Assembly: GCA_012719455.1 (NCBI GenBank)
Contig: JAAYAJ010000024.1
Coordinates: 1-63,169 of the forward strand
Direction of reading: 5' to 3'
DNA: 63,169 bases
From: Acidobacteriota bacterium
Lineage (GTDB): Bacteria > Acidobacteriota > UBA6911
In this document: positions 41,861 through 50,583 of the stretch, one piece after another
Layout: each line of letters begins with the position of its first letter
How positions within the stretch are numbered: the stretch's first letter is position 1
The notes under the pieces: model-generated
Database searches by the model: none
Told to the model about the DNA's origin: nothing
The model's input: the letters and a program-made list of their open reading frames with translations, nothing else
Translations under genes and position numbers: made by a program

Positions 41861-42705
41861 GCCCAGGTAGCCATGATGTCCGCCTTGTGAAAGGGCTTGT
41901 GGTCAATCCGCGCCTTCTTTCCGGTGTACTTTTCAACCAGGCCGATCATCTCGTCCAGTCGGTGCGGTTCGCTCCCCCCGAGGTTGATCACCTCGAAGCC
42001 GAGCGGCTGCAGCGCCCGCACCGTTCCCTCGGCAATATCGTCGACGTAGGTGAAGTCGCGGCTCTGTGATCCGTCGCCGAAGAGTTCGAGCGGCGTCCCT
42101 TCGTCGATCCACTTGATGAAACGATACACGCTCATGTCGGGCCGCCCCAACGGCCCGTACACGGTGAAGTAGCGCACGACCGTGACGTCGATACCGTATA
42201 AATAATGATACGAGTAACACATTGCCTCGGCCGCCTTCTTGCTCGCGGCGTAGGGGCTGATCGGGGTGTTGACCGCCAGCGTCTCCGAAAACGGCATCTC
42301 CTGTCCGGCGTAGAGCGACGATGTCGAGGCCAGCACGAACTTGCCGATTCCACGCTTCCGGCAGAGGTCCAGCAGGTTCAGCGTCCCCATTGCGTTCGTG
42401 CTCATATAGATGAATGGGTTATCCATGCTGTAGCGCACCCCGGCACGTGCCGCCAGGTTGAGGACCGCGTCGAAGCGGTATTCGGAGCCGAGCGCCTCGA
42501 GCTCCCCGAGATCCTCGATGTCCATCTTCCTGAAGGTGAACGCCCCGAAACGCCTCAGCGCTTCGACCCGTGACTCCTTGAGCGCCACGTCATAGTAGTC
42601 GTTCAGGTTGTCGATTCCGACAACGGCGTCCCCACGCTCGAGCAATTTTTCGGCCGTCTTCGACCCGATGAACCCCGCTACCCCCGTGACCAGATACGTT
42701 CCCAT
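41761..42705 (-). CDS. NAD-dependent epimerase (UDP-glucuronate 4-epimerase-like)
   Basis: A 314-residue extended SDR. The Rossmann motif is GVAGFIGSKTAEKLL, and DNLNDYYDVALKESR is the signature of UDP-glucuronate/UDP-glucose 4-epimerases of the CapI/LspL type. The catalytic pair lies in STSSLYAG and YAASK, and the product side has VYGPLGRPDMSVYRFIKWI and GDGSQSRDFTYVDDIAEG. GGGGGC precedes the ATG at 42705. It sits at the end of a minus-strand surface-sugar gene set with rmlB-rmlC-rmlA. Its 3' end lies inside a tandem duplication, and a decayed copy of the end is present at about 41510-41622. Confidence 0.87.
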   Translation of the reverse strand: MGTYLVTGVAGFIGSKTAEKLLERGDAVVGIDNLNDYYDVALKESRVEALRRFGAFTFRKMDIEDLGELEALGSEYRFDAVLNLAARAGVRYSMDNPFIYMSTNAMGTLNLLDLCRKRGIGKFVLASTSSLYAGQEMPFSETLAVNTPISPYAASKKAAEAMCYSYHYLYGIDVTVVRYFTVYGPLGRPDMSVYRFIKWIDEGTPLELFGDGSQSRDFTYVDDIAEGTVRALQPLGFEVINLGGSEPHRLDEMIGLVEKYTGKKARIDHKPFHKADIMATWADTQKAERLLGWKATVSLEEGIRRCVEWWRSRK

Positions 42706-42727
42706 CTGTTGCCCCCTGTTCCCCAAA

Positions 42728-42995
42728 CCCGATATTCCGCCTTCCTACTTGAGCAATCGGCGGTAGTTCCCGGAGCGCACCCCCTGTGCCCGGACGCCGT
42801 TCTGGAGATACCGCTCTACGGTCCACAGCAAGTTCTCCCACAACGTCAGCGCCGGGCCCCGATATTCCGCCTTCCCGCTTGAGCAATCGCTGTTACAGGG
42901 CGGGTCGTGCCCGGTCCGGCGCGCACCAAGTGATCGTTGCCCGGGTCGAGCCGACCGTCTATCCGCGCTCCCGTGGCCGTGACGTTGCTATACCG
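42728..42995 (-). pseudogene. Decayed tandem duplicate of the rmlB 3' end
   Basis: The segment from 42756 (CGGCGGTAGTTCCCGGAGCG) matches the true rmlB end at 43050 (CGGCGGTAGTCCCCGGAGCG), and 42895 onward (GGGTCGTGCCCGGTCCGGCG) matches rmlB near 43199, at a nearly constant offset of 292-298 bp. Identity looks near 65-75 %. A 32-bp motif beginning CCCGATATTCCGCC also occurs twice (42728-42759, 42858-42889; 130 bp apart). No reading frame survives. Confidence 0.6.
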
Positions 42996-43007
42996 GTCGC
43001 CTCTCAA

Positions 43008-44126
43008 TCAAGCGGAGGCGTCTCCCCTGTTCTCGTAATTTCGTTCGATCCAACGGCGGTAGTCCCCGGAGCGCACCTCCCGTACCCAGTCGGTGTTCTG
43101 GAGATACCAGTCGACCGTACGCGCGAGTCCCTCCTCGAACGTCACCGACGGTCGCCAGCCCAATTCCCGCTCGATTTTTGCGCAGTCGATGGCGTAGCGT
43201 CGGTCGTGCCCCGGCCGGTCGCGCACGAATGTGATCCTCGCCCGGATCGCATCCGCCGCCATCCCCGCCCTCTCGGCCACGATGTCGGCCAGCCGCTCGA
43301 CCAGGCGGAGGTTTTCCCACTCATTCCCGCCTCCCACGTTGTATTTTTGCCCAAGCCTTCCCATACGCACGATGTCCCACACTGCGGCGGCGTGGTCCTC
43401 GACGTAGAGCCAGTCGCGTACGTTGCGCCCGTCGCCGTAGATCGGCAGCGGCTGCTCCTCGAGCATGTTTAGGATCATGAGCGGAATCAGCTTTTCGGGG
43501 AAGTGGTACGGTCCGTAATTGTTCGAGCAGTTCGACAGGGTCACCGGCAAACCGTAGGTGTGCCAGTAGGCCATGACCAGGTGGTCGCTCGCGGCCTTGG
43601 AGGCGCTGTAGGGGGAGCGGGGGTCGTAAGGGGTTTCCTCGGTGAAATAGCCGGTCGCGCCGAGCGACCCGTAAACCTCGTCGGTGCTGATGTGGTGGAA
43701 GCGCACTCCCTCCCGGAACCCGCCGCCTGCAGTCCAGGCCGCTCGCGCTGCTTCGAGCAGGGTAAAGGTCCCCGTTACGTTGGTCCGGACGAAGGCCTCC
43801 GGTCCCGCGATCGAGCGGTCGACGTGGCTTTCGGCCGCGAAGTGCACGATGGTATCGATCGCATGCTCGCCGAGTGTCCGGTCGACCGCTTCCCGGTCGG
43901 CGATGTCCCCCTTGACGAAGACGTAGCGCGTGCCTCCCCACTTCCGCTCGATGTCGGCCAGGCTTGCGGGATTGCCGGCATAGGTCAGCGCATCGTAATT
44001 GATCACGCGGCCGCAGAAACCCCCTCGGCCGAAAAGGTGCCGGATGAAGTTCACGCCGATGAACCCGGCCCCCCCGGTGACCAGCACCGCTTCCGGTGCG
44101 TGCCGGGTGCTTCCCGCTCCACTCAT
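43008..44126 (-). CDS. rmlB: dTDP-glucose 4,6-dehydratase
   Basis: A 372-residue dehydratase, second step of dTDP-L-rhamnose synthesis. The Rossmann motif is VTGGAGFIGVNFIRHLFG, then YDALTYAGNPASL, HFAAESHVDRSI, ISTDEVYGSLG, and the catalytic YSASKAASD. The C-terminal region is GHDRRYAIDCAKIERELGWRP, VTFEEGLARTVDWY and YRRWIERNY, all conserved. It begins four bases inside the rmlC 3' end (ATGA), so the two are coupled. The 3' region has a decayed second copy immediately downstream. Confidence 0.94.
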   Translation of the reverse strand: MSGAGSTRHAPEAVLVTGGAGFIGVNFIRHLFGRGGFCGRVINYDALTYAGNPASLADIERKWGGTRYVFVKGDIADREAVDRTLGEHAIDTIVHFAAESHVDRSIAGPEAFVRTNVTGTFTLLEAARAAWTAGGGFREGVRFHHISTDEVYGSLGATGYFTEETPYDPRSPYSASKAASDHLVMAYWHTYGLPVTLSNCSNNYGPYHFPEKLIPLMILNMLEEQPLPIYGDGRNVRDWLYVEDHAAAVWDIVRMGRLGQKYNVGGGNEWENLRLVERLADIVAERAGMAADAIRARITFVRDRPGHDRRYAIDCAKIERELGWRPSVTFEEGLARTVDWYLQNTDWVREVRSGDYRRWIERNYENRGDASA

Positions 44127-44653
44127 AGTTCAAGCTCCCTCATGGTGGGGTAACACTGGTCCTTCTCCGACAGGATCGGCGCTACGCCTGTGTCGGGCCA
44201 GGCGATGCCGAGGTCGGGGTCGTTCCAGGCGATCCCCCCTTCGTCTTCGGGGTGGTAGAAATCGGTACACTTGTAGGCGAACACTGCCTCGTCTGACAGC
44301 ACCAGGAAACCGTGGGCGAAGCCGGGGGGGATATAGAGCTGGTTGTGTCGCTCCCCCGAAAGCGTCACCCCGTGCCATTTTCCCCTGGTGGGGGAGCCGG
44401 GCCTGAGATCGACCGCGACATCGAACACCTCTCCCGACACTGCGCGCACAAGTTTTCCCTGCGGGTACAGGCGCTGGAAGTGGAGCCCGCGCAGCACTCC
44501 GCGGCGCGAGCATGACTCGTTGTCCTGCACGAAGCGGAGCGGGAGGTCGCGCTCCGACCATGTCTCGAGGAAGTAGCCGCGTGCGTCGGCGAAGACCCTC
44601 GGCTGGATCTCGAGCAACCCTTCGATAGCGGTGGGAACGATGATGGCCGGCAT
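44123..44653 (-). CDS. rmlC: dTDP-4-dehydrorhamnose 3,5-epimerase
   Basis: A 176-residue cupin epimerase. The N-terminal IEGLLEIQPRVFADARGYFL, catalytic base region SRRGVLRGLHFQ (His), GKLVRAVSGEVFDVAVDLR, and IPPGFAHGFLVLSDEAVFAY followed by the catalytic Tyr segment CTDFYHPEDEGGIAWNDPDL are all present. Length is normal. It lies between rmlA (one-base overlap) and rmlB (four-base overlap). No rmlD reductase is in the window, so the last step must be encoded elsewhere. Confidence 0.94.
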   Translation of the reverse strand: MPAIIVPTAIEGLLEIQPRVFADARGYFLETWSERDLPLRFVQDNESCSRRGVLRGLHFQRLYPQGKLVRAVSGEVFDVAVDLRPGSPTRGKWHGVTLSGERHNQLYIPPGFAHGFLVLSDEAVFAYKCTDFYHPEDEGGIAWNDPDLGIAWPDTGVAPILSEKDQCYPTMRELEL

Positions 44654-45528
44654 CAGTCTTTCTCCGCGACCCAGCGGAGGTATTCGCCGTACTCCGTTCG
44701 GTACTCGCGGGCCAGTTCGAGCAGCGCCTCGCGTCCGATCCAGCCGTTGGCGAAGGCGATTTCTTCGATGCAGGAAACATACATTCCCTGCCGCTTCTGG
44801 ATCGTCTCGATGAAATTGGCTGCCTCGAGCAACCCGTCATATGTGCCGGTGTCGAGCCACGCCATGCCGCGACCGAGCACCCCGACCGACAACTGCCCCC
44901 GCTCGAGATAGGTATTGTTTACCTCAGTGATTTCGAGCTCTCCCCGCGGGGAGGGCGCGAGGCCGGCGGCGATGCCGATGACCGAATTGTCGTAGAAATA
45001 GAGGCCGGGCACGGCGTAGTTCGAACGCGGGAACGCAGGCTTCTCCTCGATCGAGAGCGCGCGCCCGGCCGAGTCGAACTCGACCACGCCATACGGCTTC
45101 GGGTCGCGCACGTAGTAGCCGAAGATGCGGGCTCCCCCGTCAGTTTCCACCGCACGCACCGACTCGCGCAGTGTGGCCGAAAAGCCTTGGCCGTAGAAAA
45201 CGTTGTCTCCCAGAACTAGGGCGCACGTATCCTTGCCGATGAAGTCACTTCCGATGACGAACGCTTCGGCCAGTCCGCGCGGCGCCGGCTGTTCGGCGTA
45301 CTCGAACCGCATTCCCAGCCGCTCCCCCGTGCCGAGCAGCTCGCGGAAAAGCCCCAGGTCGCGCGGCGTGGATATCACCAGCACCTCCCGGATCCCGGCA
45401 AGCATCAGCACCGAGAGCGGGTAGTAGATCATCGGCTTGTCGTACAGAGGCAGGATCTGCTTCGATACCGCCCGCGTGAGCGGATAGAGCCTTGTGCCAG
45501 CTCCCCCCGCCAGGATAATCCCCTTCAT
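44653..45528 (-). CDS. rmlA: Glucose-1-phosphate thymidylyltransferase
   Basis: A 291-residue nucleotidyltransferase, first step of dTDP-rhamnose synthesis. Motifs are [67 protein letters not shown], and [18 protein letters not shown]. Length matches RmlA (about 290). It is the first gene of a minus-strand operon rmlA-rmlC-rmlB followed by an epimerase. The region upstream carries a 46-bp repeat in two copies and a REP cluster, which probably separate it from the divergent SDR gene. Confidence 0.95.
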   Translation of the reverse strand: MKGIILAGGAGTRLYPLTRAVSKQILPLYDKPMIYYPLSVLMLAGIREVLVISTPRDLGLFRELLGTGERLGMRFEYAEQPAPRGLAEAFVIGSDFIGKDTCALVLGDNVFYGQGFSATLRESVRAVETDGGARIFGYYVRDPKPYGVVEFDSAGRALSIEEKPAFPRSNYAVPGLYFYDNSVIGIAAGLAPSPRGELEITEVNNTYLERGQLSVGVLGRGMAWLDTGTYDGLLEAANFIETIQKRQGMYVSCIEEIAFANGWIGREALLELAREYRTEYGEYLRWVAEKD

Positions 45529-45543
45529 CCGATTGCACTCCCT

Positions 45544-45589
45544 AATCGGGGACGGACCAGGCTATATCCTACATCCAAAAAGACTTACT
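45544..45589. repeat. 46-bp direct repeat, copy 1
   Basis: Starts AATCGGGGACGGACCAGGCT; the second copy at 45762-45807 differs at two positions, with an offset of 218 bp. The GGGGACGGACCA core also occurs at 41434-41445 and 41675-41686, and inverted near 47231. Confidence 0.85.
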
Positions 45590-45761
45590 GGAGTCCATCC
45601 CCCGTAACCCGTTTTCCCCGCCTGCCCTACTTTCGCGGCCCCCCCTGCCGGAGTCTCCGCCGCTCCCCCGTTCCGGCGCCGGGTCCGCCGGCCACGCTCT
45701 CCTCCTTGAAAATGCGTAACCAATATATCCCCTATCGGCCGCGACACAAAGACCGTTTATC

Positions 45762-45807
45762 AATCGGGGACGGACCAGGCTATATCCTACATCCAAGAAG
45801 ACTTGCT
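45762..45807. repeat. 46-bp direct repeat, copy 2
   Basis: Second copy of 45544-45589. The 172 bp between the copies are pyrimidine-rich and carry no gene. Confidence 0.85.
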
Positions 45808-45834
45808 CTGATCCCGTCCCCGGCAATTCGAGAA

Positions 45835-45952
45835 CAATTCAGGACATCCACCTATTCACGCAATGGGTGGATGTCCTGAATTGGGTCTTTCGCCCAATCA
45901 GTGGATGTCCAGGATTTGACGGGTCTGGAAATAGTGGTTGTCCGGAATGTGA
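45835..45952. repeat. REP cluster 7 (compensatory-variant hairpin plus two units)
   Basis: Hairpin with perfect 17-bp arms CAATTCAGGACATCCAC (45835-45851) and complement (45867-45883) around a 15-nt loop. Both arms carry the TCAGG/CCTGA variant instead of CCTGG/CCAGG. Further units are at 45893-45918 and 45928-45952. Confidence 0.88.
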
Positions 45953-46047
45953 GTTATAGTCAAGATGCAGCTTATTACAAACAGGAGGGGGGCAGAGCGG
46001 CCCAGTCGAAAATGGAAACGGGAACTTCCTTCCCCCGGGAGAGAACA

Positions 46048-46848
46048 ATGGTTGCACAAAGACCGCTCGCGCTGGTCACCGGCAGTTCGTCGGGAATCGG
46101 CCGTGCATACGCTGAAGCCCTGGCTGCATGCGGCTATGATCTGCTTCTTGTCGCCCGGCGGAGAGATCGACTGGAGGCGTTGGCCAAAGCCACGACCAAG
46201 GCCTGTGGAATATCGGCCGAGGTCCTGGTCACGGATCTCTCCGATCCTCAGGGCTTGCGGCGGGTGGAGAAACGCATCGACGGGGAAGAGCGCCTGACGA
46301 TGCTGGTCAACAATGCCGGAATCGGGGGTATCAAGCCTTTTCTGGAGATGGATCCCGCATACATCCAGAAAATGATCGCGGTGAATGTCACGGCTGTAAC
46401 ATTGCTGACCTACGCTGCCCTGCCCGGCATGCTGTGGCACGGAGGCGGTACCATTGTCAATGTAGCCTCGGGCCTTGCCTACAACCGGATTCCAGGGGTA
46501 GCGGTCTATGCTGCGACGAAAGCCTTTGTCATCCAGTTCACCCGCATCCTGCATGATGAGTACGGCTCACAGGGAATCCGATTTCAGGCGCTCCTGCCGG
46601 GACTGACTCGAACGGAGCTGGGAGTCGGCCAACAGCCTCGCGATCTTATGGAGCGCATTCCCGCGGATCAAATCGGCACTCCTGAAAACGCCGCCAAGGC
46701 CTCGCTTGCCGGCTTGGAATTGGGTGAGTTGATGTGCATTCCAGGCCTGGCGCATCCAGAGGAATTCGTGCGTGCGGATGAGGCGGTACAGGAAGCGCTT
46801 CGGAAGGTTACGGCGGAGGTAGCGGCGCGCTACCATGCTCGCGATTGA
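46048..46848 (+). CDS. Short-chain dehydrogenase/reductase
   Basis: A 266-residue classical SDR. The NADP-binding motif TGSSSGIGRAYA is at about residues 10-21, NNAGIGG follows near 89, and the catalytic Ser (VASGLAYNRIPG) with YAATK are present. The RRRDRLEAL segment after the second strand suggests NADP preference. GGGAGAGAAC precedes the ATG; the upstream open frame is repeat DNA. The family is broad and the substrate is not indicated by the neighbours (rml genes divergent, unknown membrane protein downstream). Confidence 0.86.
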   Translation: MVAQRPLALVTGSSSGIGRAYAEALAACGYDLLLVARRRDRLEALAKATTKACGISAEVLVTDLSDPQGLRRVEKRIDGEERLTMLVNNAGIGGIKPFLEMDPAYIQKMIAVNVTAVTLLTYAALPGMLWHGGGTIVNVASGLAYNRIPGVAVYAATKAFVIQFTRILHDEYGSQGIRFQALLPGLTRTELGVGQQPRDLMERIPADQIGTPENAAKASLAGLELGELMCIPGLAHPEEFVRADEAVQEALRKVTAEVAARYHARD

Positions 46849-47300
46849 CGACTGACGAACGCACGCAGCCGCTCCCCGGTCACGTTCCCCGTTGTCATGC
46901 AGACAAGGAAATGAAACCTATTGGTGGAGTCGATGGTCCGTGCAGGGCTGTCGACCTCGATGATGGGCGTATGCCCCGTGGCGACAAACCGCATCCTGTC
47001 ACACAAGGGGCTACGGCATTTTGACCATGCCTCAAATCCGGACATCCACTATTTTCGGAATCGTCAGTTCCTGGACAAACCCTGGATGTCCACAATTTTT
47101 CTCGACAGCTGTACCGCAATCATTGCCGATGGTGAGCTAAACCTGCTGTATGGATGCCGCGATGCGGCCTGTTTCCCGCAGATCCCGAATGCCGCGTAGG
47201 ACGCCTATTTAATACATTCTTAAAGACTTGTTGTGGTCCGTCCCCCGGAAAACTCATTTCCGCCATCCACCGGGAGACCGGAAGGGCGGGTCCTCGGCGG
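46849..47300. other. Intergenic region with possible ORF remnant and two REP units
   Basis: Two REP units lie at 47033-47056 and 47080-47101. A minus-strand frame ending near 46860 contains RFVATGHTPIIEVDSPART, which reads like protein but has no recognisable family or start signal. An inverted TGGTCCGTCCCC motif lies near 47231. Confidence 0.45.
47033..47101. repeat. REP cluster 8 (two units)
   Basis: CAAATCCGGACATCCACTAT at 47033 and the inverted CCCTGGATGTCCACAATTTT at 47080. This is the last cluster before the roughly 10-kb REP-free block. Confidence 0.8.
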
Positions 47301-47756
47301 TTACTCCTGGCCCCTGGCCCGACCTTCGTCGCTTCCCGCCACGCTCTCCTGTGTCATGCGGCGGTGAGCGAAGGACGCACGCACGGCGTTGAAGAATACG
47401 GACAGGATCATAATGCCGATGATGATGCCCAGTCCCCAGCGGCTCCCCGATGCCAGGGCGTCGATGCGTCCCAGCAGGTAGAGGGCGAAAGTCCCGATGG
47501 CGCAGACGCGCGACCGCTTGGTCATGCCGAAACCGAAACCGGCGAAAAGGACACAGTCCACGAGCGATGTCAGCGGCAGGATGCGGAAAATGACAAACAA
47601 AGTGCCAGCCCCCGCCACGATGAAGGCAAAGAGGATTCCGCGTTCGAGGGCAGCGTCAATATTCGGCTTGCTCGTGAGCTTGGGCCAGAAGAACGCCTTC
47701 CATCTCCATTCATCGCGCCCTGCGGCGGTTCGGGAAAGATTCAAAATCGGGCACAT
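47301..47756 (-). CDS. Small membrane protein of unknown function
   Basis: A 151-residue protein with about four hydrophobic segments (residues 41-60, 62-80, 86-101, 107-124) and a hydrophilic C-terminus. GGAGGCGCC before the ATG is a plausible ribosome-binding site. I do not recognise the family; the fourth helix followed by FFNAVRASFAHRR resembles no motif I can name. The gene is convergent with the SDR and divergent from the AT-richer TonB receptor block. Confidence 0.6.
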   Translation of the reverse strand: MCPILNLSRTAAGRDEWRWKAFFWPKLTSKPNIDAALERGILFAFIVAGAGTLFVIFRILPLTSLVDCVLFAGFGFGMTKRSRVCAIGTFALYLLGRIDALASGSRWGLGIIIGIMILSVFFNAVRASFAHRRMTQESVAGSDEGRARGQE

Positions 47757-48392
47757 GGCGCCTCCGGTGTATTCTGATCCGTCAGATTATTGGGAAAGAG
47801 CGCCTTATAAAAACATTATTGCATTCAAGGGCGGACATTTTCTGTGGGCGGCCGAGCAAAAAATTTAAGGAGAAAAAGCTTGCCTATTTAAAAAGTTGAT
47901 TGCATCATGCAAAAGTCACCATGCATAGCATACCGCGTCATACATTCTCCGGCTTCACCTGAGTACACCAACGCTAGCGTCGGTTCGCCGTAAGCCTATC
48001 ATCCAATAAATCAAACAAACGGATCTGTAAGCATTTGTGGAGTCTGATCAGATTCCGCTTTTTGCACCGCAGATCTTGTGCGATTTGCCAAAGGTTCGGC
48101 AAGCATGCCCGGCGCGGCTTAAGGCCCCTTTGAATGGGTGGCTCCAAAGCGCATCCTAATCAGGACTCCTATACGGATCGCCTCCATGATCGCTGCATAA
48201 AATGCCGCCGACAGGGTGTTGCATTGGTATTTGCGGCGCCATGGGCGCTTCTCGCCCGCGTCCAACGCTGCGGAGCCCCAACCGGGTCTTTCCGACGAAG
48301 GCAAGATCTTCCTCTCATGCCGTTCGATGTTTGGCAATCCGGGTTTGCAGCAGATCCATATGGGGAATTCCCGACATTGGGGGATGGAAACG
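47757..48392. other. Leader region upstream of the TonB receptor
   Basis: About 640 bp with no clear gene. The AT-rich first half (47880-48070) changes to a GC-richer part with hairpins, e.g. GGGCG/CGCCC at 48243-48257. The open frame from 48216 runs into the receptor but lacks support upstream of 48360. The stretch could hold a structured leader or the receptor's promoter; I could not match it to a known riboswitch. Confidence 0.35.
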
Positions 48393-50522
48393 ATGAAAAC
48401 AAAGATGCAAAAAATGCTTTGTGCGGCCGGCCTTTTGGTGTTGGCGCCGATGAGCCGGATTTCTGAAGCGGAAGAGCAGGAAAAGCAAAAATACCTTCCG
48501 ATTCTTGAAGAAACTGTGATCGTAACGGCGACGAGGAGCGAAATCGGCGTGGACATGATTTCCAAGCCGGTCACGGTCATTGATCATGAGACGATTGCCG
48601 CCCGCAATGCAACCAGTGTGCTGGACCTGCTCGATGAGTTTGTCCCGGGGCTGTCTGTTTCGAGAATAAGCGCTACCGGGGGACAGGTAAACATCCGCGG
48701 CTTGAGCTCAGGCGACAAGAAAGCCCCGCTGTTTCTGGATGGAGAGCGCTGGGGCGGACGTAATATCCTGGAATATTTTCATTTTGACCCATCGCGTGTC
48801 GAGCGTATTGAAATCATCCGCGGGCCGGCCGCCACCATGTACGGTACGGATGCGATGGGGGGATTGGTCAACATCATCACAAGAAAAGCGCAGGGTGAAC
48901 GCGACAAAGCCTTTGCATTAAAACCGCGCCTTCGTTCCCTGGAATACTCGACATCCGGAAACCTTCGAGGAGCCGCTGCAGAGATACAGGGAATGGGGAG
49001 GAAATTCGATTTGCTCTTCGGCGCCAGCGCCCGCAAGGCTGAAAACTATGACAGCCCCGAAGGAGAGATTGAAAACAGCGATGCAAAATCGGTGGCTCTT
49101 GATTTTCGATTTGGCTATATGCCTGCTAGCGGACATCGTCTTGATCTGTTTGTCGAGTACAGCAATGTCATGGATAGCGGCACGGCGGGCGGCTATGGCA
49201 TTTCTCCAGGATACCCTTATAAAACGCGCCGTCAGAAACCCATGACGGAAAAGATGATCAAGCTGCACTATGAGGGTCATGGCAATTTCCTTGGATTTGA
49301 ACATATAGAGGCCAGCATGTATGCCCGGTCCTTCTACTCGGACCTGTTTATGGAAATTCGTCCCAAAGCAAATCCGGCCTCGAGTGTTACGAAGGTTACA
49401 GCCTATATTCACGGTCCTCTGGTTTTGGGCGGCAAGATGTTCGGCGTGCGATCCTGGAAGGGGAACAACAGCTTGACAATCGGGGCGGATTGGTTTCGTG
49501 AAAGAAAGGACGCTGTGATGCAGGATACGAGCCGGTACGACTCGACGGGCAATCCAATCATGAAGCCGACCCGCAGCATCAATAATCCGGCTGATTTCCA
49601 GAACAACCTTGGATTCTTTGCCTATAACGACTGGAATCCGGCTGATCAGTGGACGGTATCTGTCGGCGGGCGATTCGACTACTTCCGTACGGGGTCCGAT
49701 ATGCCTGACGCCTTTAAGGGAAAATCCAAGAGCAGCGATTTCCCGTTGACCGGAAGCCTGGGTGTCATTTATAGGCCGGTATCCATTGTTCATTTCACGG
49801 CCAATGCCAGCACGAGCTATCGCGTTCCGATACCCGCAGAAAAATTCAGCACAATTCTCGGAGGCTATGAGCCAAATCCCGATCTGAAACCGGAAAAGGG
49901 CAGAACGTACGAAGCCGGCGTGCGGCTGCGACTGTCCCGCTTCAATGCCAATCTGACTTTCTTTACCAGTGATTATGAAGATCTCATCGTCCGGCAGACC
50001 GTGGATTCAACGGTCTATCCCGGGACCAAGGCGCAGATGGCCCTTAATGTAGGGAAAGCGCGGATCCGGGGGATTGAACTGGATGCAACCTGGCTGATCA
50101 GTGACAACTGGAAGGCTTTCATAAACAGCGCGTATTTGCACGGCTCCAACATTGCCTTGGCTCGGCCACTTTCCTATATCGCGCCTCTCAACGGCCTCGT
50201 CGGTTTGCGATATACGCCGAATAGCGGGGTGTTTTTTGTCGAGGCAACCGAACGATGGTCGGACAGGAAAAATCGTATCGATGCAATAAACGAGAGGGAA
50301 ACTGGCGGCTATGGCATTTTGAATCTGCATGCAGGATTAAACCTGGACCGGTTCTCCCCAAGTTTCAGGGGTTTGGAATTGCAATTCTCCCTGGATAATC
50401 TTTTGGATAAGGCTTACGCAAGCCCGGTAACGCCGGAGGACATAGCCTTTGATCCAAGTATAACCAACCCAGTTATGGAACCCGGGCGGCGGGCGTCCAT
50501 TTCGCTGAGATCAAAGCTCTAA
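48393..50522 (+). CDS. TonB-dependent outer-membrane receptor (AT-rich block)
   Basis: A 709-residue receptor. The signal peptide is MKTKMQKMLCAAGLLVLAPM; a TonB-box-like segment ETVIVTATRSE precedes the plug (about 40-165: SVLDLLDEFVPGLSVSRISA, GGQVNIRGLSSGDKKAPLFL, RIEIIRGPAATMYGTDAMGG). The barrel ends with a region around NPVMEPGRRASISLRSKL. The start has GGGGGATGG upstream; ATGs at 48360 and 48384 are alternatives. Plug style resembles vitamin B12/siderophore (BtuB/CirA) receptors. Codon use and base composition are more AT-rich than most of the window, as in the four genes that follow in the same direction, 50-60 bp away or less. Confidence 0.9.
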   Translation: MKTKMQKMLCAAGLLVLAPMSRISEAEEQEKQKYLPILEETVIVTATRSEIGVDMISKPVTVIDHETIAARNATSVLDLLDEFVPGLSVSRISATGGQVNIRGLSSGDKKAPLFLDGERWGGRNILEYFHFDPSRVERIEIIRGPAATMYGTDAMGGLVNIITRKAQGERDKAFALKPRLRSLEYSTSGNLRGAAAEIQGMGRKFDLLFGASARKAENYDSPEGEIENSDAKSVALDFRFGYMPASGHRLDLFVEYSNVMDSGTAGGYGISPGYPYKTRRQKPMTEKMIKLHYEGHGNFLGFEHIEASMYARSFYSDLFMEIRPKANPASSVTKVTAYIHGPLVLGGKMFGVRSWKGNNSLTIGADWFRERKDAVMQDTSRYDSTGNPIMKPTRSINNPADFQNNLGFFAYNDWNPADQWTVSVGGRFDYFRTGSDMPDAFKGKSKSSDFPLTGSLGVIYRPVSIVHFTANASTSYRVPIPAEKFSTILGGYEPNPDLKPEKGRTYEAGVRLRLSRFNANLTFFTSDYEDLIVRQTVDSTVYPGTKAQMALNVGKARIRGIELDATWLISDNWKAFINSAYLHGSNIALARPLSYIAPLNGLVGLRYTPNSGVFFVEATERWSDRKNRIDAINERETGGYGILNLHAGLNLDRFSPSFRGLELQFSLDNLLDKAYASPVTPEDIAFDPSITNPVMEPGRRASISLRSKL

Positions 50523-50583
50523 TCCGCCATGACTGCAAGCCGTGGGTTTCGGTTTGCACTAACAAATATGGAGTGAGGTGCGC

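Noticed and set aside
46851-47045. Minus-strand open frame containing RFVATGHTPIIEVDSPART
   Set aside because: Protein-like in part, but no start signal, family or context; may be a remnant, not supported as a gene.
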